Origin: a virus
Strand: one strand, 5' to 3'
Length of the DNA stretch: 20,920 nucleotides
IMG/VR virus record: IMGVR_UViG_3300006738_000119
Location: 1-20,920 of that record
Position 1 is the stretch's first letter; every line of letters begins with the position of its first letter. This document shows, one piece after another, positions 18,968 to 20,920 of the stretch. Position numbers and translations under genes: made by a program. The notes beneath the pieces were generated by a model. It had not been told where the DNA came from, ran no database searches, and saw only the letters and a program-made list of their open reading frames with translations.

Positions 18968-20920
18968 ATGTCAGAGACTAAGGAGCAATTCCGGAAGCGT
19001 GCAGACCTAGCACAACAGGCAAAGATCAATTTTGTAAAGGGTATCCTTTCCGGCACCTATGGTCTTCCTGGTGACATTGTCGAGCTTTTCTCTGGTGCAT
19101 TCGTGCCAGGCAAAGCAGAGAAGGTATTGAGGACCAGACCTCCGGGTGTGCCTCCAGATCAACCTGTGGAGGTGCCGGAGGGTGTTGTGGCACCACGTCC
19201 TGAACTCCGTTCTGAACAGATTGGTGTGCCAAAAGTCAAGTACACCAGCGGAGACTTGGCACGAAGGTTGGGATTGGATCCTTACTCTGGAGAGACCCTC
19301 ATCGCGCAGTTACTTGCTCCTGATCCTTTCGTAGGAATCAAGGCAGCAAAGGCATTAAAACTTGCAGATCTGGGATTCCTGGGTGCGCTAGGATCGATAG
19401 CTCAGCTTGGAAAACGTGCAGACAAGCTGAAGGCCTCCGGGAAATCCTCAGAGGAAATTGCTGCGGCACTGAATGTGACAGAGGCGCCCACAAAATCCGG
19501 ATGGAAGAAACTTCCTGAGAAACTTCCGGTGCAGGCGTTTGGAGGAGAACGTGTGATGCTGAAGCGCACCCTCCAGCAGCAGATCATGGCATCAGATGCA
19601 ATGAAGGATCTGCGGAATTACATGACCGAGGAGGAGTTGTTGATGCTCACTCCTGACACCATCAAGGCAATTGAGACGATTGCACAGACAGGAAAAACAC
19701 GGACAGGAAGACCAATCACAATCCTTGGAGGACAACAGATTCCACGGTTGGAGAAGGAGGATCTCAGCGCACTTGCATTTGCAGGGCGTTTCAAACAAGG
19801 GTGGTATCGACATGGTGCCGAGCAACTCCAGAATGTCTTTGGAGAAGACACTGAGCGGTTCATTGCATTGCTTGCTGCAACGTCTCCACAAACCTCTGTG
19901 GAGATGAACCTGGAAAACGCCCTCCGGGTTTGGAGGACATGGACCGACGCAGGAAGACCCACAGATTCCAAGGAAATCCGCAGGATCATGGGAAAATCGG
20001 TTGTAGGCACCGGCACCGAGAAATCTGTGATGAACGCATGGGTGAACAACTCGGTCACTGCACTCACTGCAAAGGATCCGACTGTGATTGAACTCTCAGG
20101 TCCAAAGGCAGATTCATTCATGCGGAATCTCCTGTCTAATCTTGATGAGGTCACTCTTGACACCTGGCAGGGACGTGCGTATAACCTCTTGCAGGAGGTC
20201 TTTGGAGGAAAGATCTTCAAATCCACAGAGGGTCGTGGAGTCAAAAGTCCAGGATACATCCTGAGTGCTGCGGCAACCAGACGTGCAGCAGATTATCTCT
20301 CAAAAAGGACTGGGACCACCTGGAAACCTGCCGAGGTGCAGGAAACAGTCTGGAGTTTTGTGAAGGCACTCTATGAAAAGCGCAGATCTCCTGGAGGACG
20401 TGCAAAATCGATGGACGAACTCTATCTGGAACTATCTCCGAATGAGATTGCAAATGTTCCAGATTTTGCTAGTCTGATACGAACAGATAAATATGGATCC
20501 ATTCTAGAAGGAACTGAATATGGAAGACGCATCAGCAGTGTTGAACAGTTTCAACCCTCGGCAGAAGCGTATGCTGCGACACCTTACCGAGGGTTCAGAA
20601 CCGATATTGAACGAGCTGTTGGTGGACTCGAACAGCAATACCGAACCACTGACACCACAAGAATCACAAAAACCATCCGAGACCGAATCCACCGAGCATT
20701 GGTCTCAGATGGAACTGGAACTGGCACAGTCAACTGGCCTTACGCTTCAGGAAGTGTCGGAAATCCTGGACTGGGCCTGAAGGGACTTGGAAAACTCACC
20801 AAGTTCAACCTCTCCTCTGTAGATCAGGCGCGGCTTAATTCTCTTGGAGCCTCCACGCCTGATTTCTATGAACTTCCAAAAACTCCTGAAGCAGCAGCTC
20901 GGTTTCAGGAATCCATCATA
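18968..20920 (+). CDS. Large virion-associated / polyvalent-type protein (3' partial, 651 aa seen)
   Basis: The frame runs from ATG 18968 to the right edge without a stop. Residues 20-60 (NFVKGILSGTYGLPGDIVEL) resemble N-termini of phage ejection proteins, followed by a Pro-rich linker. Residues 265-475 form a distinct domain: FIALLAATSPQTSVEMNLEN, ELSGPKADSFMRNLL, TLDTWQGRAYNL and WKPAEVQETVWSFVKALYE. I recognise this pattern from phage proteins resembling the DUF7178 group and polyvalent proteins. The order of 'SPQTS ... helix ... G-P-K ... LDTW-x-R' loosely recalls HhH-GPD DNA glycosylases. Residues beyond 530 are less clear, and a second frame is open there (20520-20780). No ribosome site is visible at the start. 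The virion role is inferred from position beside terL. Confidence 0.75.
   Translation, partial: MSETKEQFRKRADLAQQAKINFVKGILSGTYGLPGDIVELFSGAFVPGKAEKVLRTRPPGVPPDQPVEVPEGVVAPRPELRSEQIGVPKVKYTSGDLARRLGLDPYSGETLIAQLLAPDPFVGIKAAKALKLADLGFLGALGSIAQLGKRADKLKASGKSSEEIAAALNVTEAPTKSGWKKLPEKLPVQAFGGERVMLKRTLQQQIMASDAMKDLRNYMTEEELLMLTPDTIKAIETIAQTGKTRTGRPITILGGQQIPRLEKEDLSALAFAGRFKQGWYRHGAEQLQNVFGEDTERFIALLAATSPQTSVEMNLENALRVWRTWTDAGRPTDSKEIRRIMGKSVVGTGTEKSVMNAWVNNSVTALTAKDPTVIELSGPKADSFMRNLLSNLDEVTLDTWQGRAYNLLQEVFGGKIFKSTEGRGVKSPGYILSAAATRRAADYLSKRTGTTWKPAEVQETVWSFVKALYEKRRSPGGRAKSMDELYLELSPNEIANVPDFASLIRTDKYGSILEGTEYGRRISSVEQFQPSAEAYAATPYRGFRTDIERAVGGLEQQYRTTDTTRITKTIRDRIHRALVSDGTGTGTVNWPYASGSVGNPGLGLKGLGKLTKFNLSSVDQARLNSLGASTPDFYELPKTPEAAARFQESII
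20520..20780 (+). CDS. Candidate embedded overlapping ORF (86 aa)
   Basis: ATG 20520 has GAAGGA about seven bases upstream and lies in the +1 frame inside the long partial gene. The product is acidic, with well-formed amphipathic helices (ASAVLNSFNPRQKRML; LTLQEVSEILDWA) and a Ser/Glu/Pro-rich middle. Codon choice (GAA, CTG, GCA) looks as normal as in the host frame, which here is rich in Thr and Arg. It may be a true overlapping gene or a chance ORF; nothing else supports it. Confidence 0.3.
   Translation: MEDASAVLNSFNPRQKRMLRHLTEGSEPILNELLVDSNSNTEPLTPQESQKPSETESTEHWSQMELELAQSTGLTLQEVSEILDWA

Noticed and set aside
19618-20259. Minus-strand open frame of 213 codons opposite the large partial gene
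   Set aside because: It lies wholly opposite a strong domain in the plus frame, with Ser/Arg/Pro-rich antisense-like composition and no motif.

Overview
The window is a stretch of a tailed double-stranded DNA bacteriophage genome (or a closely related prophage). It contains terminase subunits, a large internal-virion/ejection gene cluster, a lysis cassette and a phage recombination-replication cluster, packed with start/stop overlaps (ATGA, TGATG). No bacterial housekeeping gene, tRNA, rRNA, CRISPR array or insertion sequence is visible. Base composition is mid-range, except for an AT-rich patch near 15.9-16.25 kb. Start codons are mostly ATG with AGGAG-type ribosome sites, which suggests a bacterial host, but the host cannot be named from this sequence. 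Both ends cut through virion-type genes; portal, capsid and tail genes presumably lie beyond the right edge.

Layout. 1-5905: three structural genes in one operon: the C-terminal part of a coiled-coil protein ending in an S74 chaperone domain, a 600-residue coiled-coil protein and a 1002-residue protein with Gly/Ala hydrophobic segments. The last two look like DNA-ejection/internal virion proteins. 5902-7178: a membrane protein (holin-like), a 57-residue ORF, an M15 peptidase endolysin, a 35-residue basic protein and a 65-residue ORF. 7168-7848 (minus strand): a small serine recombinase, separated from the rightward early genes by a 142-bp divergent control region with repeated TATCTTT elements. 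7991-11287: recombination genes (RusA resolvase, a PD-(D/E)XK-like protein, RecE-like exonuclease, RecT annealase) with small hypothetical genes between them. 11288-11446: a gene-free stretch with hairpins. 11447-13586: small genes, a replisome-organiser-like protein, a probable helicase loader and an SSB-like protein. 13629-15786: a C5-cytosine methyltransferase carrying a long second reading frame inside it, a zinc-finger protein and a radical SAM enzyme. 15787-16024: intergenic, with strong hairpins. 16025-18965: a coiled-coil ORF, small terminase, a GNAT-like protein, an AT-hook-tailed protein and large terminase. 18968-end: a long virion-associated or polyvalent-type protein still open at the window edge.

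How the parts fit. RecE-like exonuclease, RecT, RusA and the SSB-like protein form a phage recombination module; the organiser and loader would bring the host replicative helicase to the origin. The methyltransferase and radical SAM enzyme are plausible DNA-modification genes. TerS and TerL package DNA, the ejection proteins deliver it, and the M15 endolysin with the membrane protein would release progeny.

The most unusual features are: (1) the methyltransferase gene appears to encode a second protein-like sequence in the +1 frame over about 560 nt; (2) the radical SAM gene is bracketed by a 17-bp perfect direct repeat, suggesting cassette insertion exactly at a start/stop junction; (3) a hairpin covers the methyltransferase start codon; (4) structured non-coding stretches follow the radical SAM gene and precede the replication cluster; and (5) a second embedded ORF with its own ribosome site lies near the right edge.
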